In this document: piece after piece, positions 62,969 to 64,000 of the stretch
Layout of the letters: every line of letters begins with the position of its first letter
Numbering within the stretch: the first letter of the stretch is position 1
From: Brevundimonas bullata
GTDB lineage: Bacteria > Pseudomonadota > Alphaproteobacteria > Caulobacterales > Caulobacteraceae
DNA: 64,000 nt
Direction of reading: 5' to 3'
Assembly (NCBI RefSeq): GCF_014207965.1
Contig: NZ_JACHLM010000002.1
Span: 434,001-498,000, forward strand
Position numbers and translations under genes: made by a program
The notes under the pieces: model-generated
The model's input: only the letters and a program-made list of their open reading frames with translations
Told to the model about the DNA's origin: nothing
The model's database searches: none

Positions 62969-64000
62969 CTAGCTCGCCAGGATGTCAGCGGCTTCGGGAT
63001 AACGCTGGGCCAGGCGCGAGCCCCAGTCCGCAGAGATCGGCCGAGGCTGCCGGGCTTCGCGGGGACGCGTCAGGACGAGGGCGGCTGCCTCCCTGTGAGC
63101 GGGCCAGTCCATCAGGAGGCGCATGGCTGCCTCGAAGTCCGGGTAGCTGGAAGCGTAGGCGAAGGCCCGGTCCAGGGCCTCGACGTCGTCGAAGTCGGGC
63201 AGACGCGAGAGGTAGTCGCGCAGGACCGGCGCCGACAGGTCGCGCTCGAACAGGCTCCAGCGCAGGTCCTGGGCCTCCTGGCGGTTACCTTCGGCGTCGA
63301 GCACGTCGATGGAGACGGCTTCCCAGGCCGGGGTCAGGCGGGGTGCGCCGTTTTTCGGGTTGTGGCCGAAGGTCCAGCGCCGGTTGAGCGGGGAGGGGGC
63401 CAAGGGGACCTTCAGGGCGGCGCGGGCTTCGGCGATGCGACCGGCGTCCAGGAGGCGACGGGCGATGTCTGCGGCTATGTCGGGCGATCCGGCCTGTTCG
63501 GGGGTGACGAGCGACAGCCACAGGTCGAGGTCCCCGGCCTTGTCCGCCAGGCGGCGCAGCAGGTTACGGCCTGCCGGAGTCTTCCTGGCCGAGGCGTCGA
63601 GGCCGTCGAGCAGCCGGCGCGCTGTGCGTGGACCCAAGGTCTCGCCGGCAACGGAAATCCAGCGCCCATAGTCCTGCGGACGCCGTTCAAGGGCGGCGAC
63701 CAGGTCTTGCAGGGCCTTGTCGCCACCGGCCTCGGCGAGCGCGAAGAGATCAGGCGCGGCCGCCTCGAAGGCGGCGGGAAGTTCGCCCCTGGTGTCCTTC
63801 ACGCGGGCGGCCAGGCCGGGATAGAGATCGAACCAGCGGATGAGGACGGCGAGAGCCTCGACGGGCGCCTCCGGTGACAGGCGCTCTAGGATCATCCGCA
63901 GGTGGGCGTTGAGGTCCTCGATCAACTCGCCGCGCTTGCGCCATGACACGCGGGTGCGGGCTGCGGCGAGGGCCGTGATGCGCTTGTCGATCTCTAGGGC
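62969..64000 (-). CDS. DUF6880-like protein (5' end outside the window)
   Basis: A protein of at least 343 residues made of repeated helical segments (VKDTRGELPAAFEAAAPDLFAL, LLDGLDASARKTPAGRNLLRRL, ALDRAFAYASSYPDFEAAM), like an alpha-solenoid. The visible frame is open to base 64000 (LEIDKRITALAAARTRV precedes the GTG at 63949), so the start lies outside. The DUF6880 assignment is from pattern only. It is convergent with alkB, with 9 bases between the stops. Confidence 0.65.
   Translation of the reverse strand, partial: ALEIDKRITALAAARTRVSWRKRGELIEDLNAHLRMILERLSPEAPVEALAVLIRWFDLYPGLAARVKDTRGELPAAFEAAAPDLFALAEAGGDKALQDLVAALERRPQDYGRWISVAGETLGPRTARRLLDGLDASARKTPAGRNLLRRLADKAGDLDLWLSLVTPEQAGSPDIAADIARRLLDAGRIAEARAALKVPLAPSPLNRRWTFGHNPKNGAPRLTPAWEAVSIDVLDAEGNRQEAQDLRWSLFERDLSAPVLRDYLSRLPDFDDVEALDRAFAYASSYPDFEAAMRLLMDWPAHREAAALVLTRPREARQPRPISADWGSRLAQRYPEAADILAS

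Overview
The window reads as a GC-rich alphaproteobacterial chromosome, most likely Caulobacterales and close to Brevundimonas (inference from gene content and order; no search was run). Evidence includes a pyruvate dehydrogenase operon whose E1 beta subunit carries its own lipoyl domain, DUF5076 proteins inside that operon, and the lipA-COQ10-type gene order.

Bases 1-27.3 kb are ordinary core genome: hflX (5' end outside the window), an NhaP-type antiporter, a HAD phosphatase and mazG, an MFS carrier, an M15 peptidase, wrbA, a DODA-type dioxygenase, DoxX, an acyl-CoA synthetase, lipA, a COQ10-type lipid-binding protein, an L-2-hydroxyglutarate-oxidase-like flavoprotein, rpmF, eno, an FtsB-like divisome protein, and the operon pdhA-pdhB-DUF5076-DUF5076-pdhC-gpx-lpdA. 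A cysteine synthase, a LysR regulator and two lipoproteins follow.

At 27.57 kb lies the 3' half of a tRNA gene, best read as tRNA-Val(CAC), on the minus strand. It breaks off in the anticodon loop. An array of 10-bp-phased TTTCARRC repeats and a tyrosine integrase gene follow. This is the usual left end of an integrated element; no second copy of the tRNA segment is visible, so the element probably runs past 64 kb.

From 27.8 to about 61 kb the content is accessory and stress-related: Crp/Fnr-type regulators (intact and decayed), a DksA-type zinc finger, DUF6894 proteins, a YflT-like stress protein, an NDH-2 dehydrogenase, a SulP transporter, an isochorismatase-like hydrolase, an HWE/HisKA_2-type histidine kinase, a GST, a hemolysin III protein, a hemerythrin, a heme-oxygenase-like diiron enzyme overlapping a methyltransferase gene, a cyanophycin operon (small ORF-cphA-cphB), a YciE-like ferritin, a manganese catalase, DUF72, DUF6766, DUF4142, SRPBCC and Zn-alcohol-dehydrogenase genes. 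dinB-alkB and a DUF6880 gene close the window.

Two regulatory themes appear. Three promoters match the EcfG/sigma-T general stress consensus GGAAC-N17-GTT with identical spacing. A separate motif, CTAACCYATGTWR, lies 46-66 nt upstream of three minus-strand genes. Several island genes carry single frameshifts (two Crp-type regulators, a small duplicated protein, DUF6766), and a third Crp gene lacks a usable start codon. The core half shows only one comparable oddity, the HAD gene without a canonical start.
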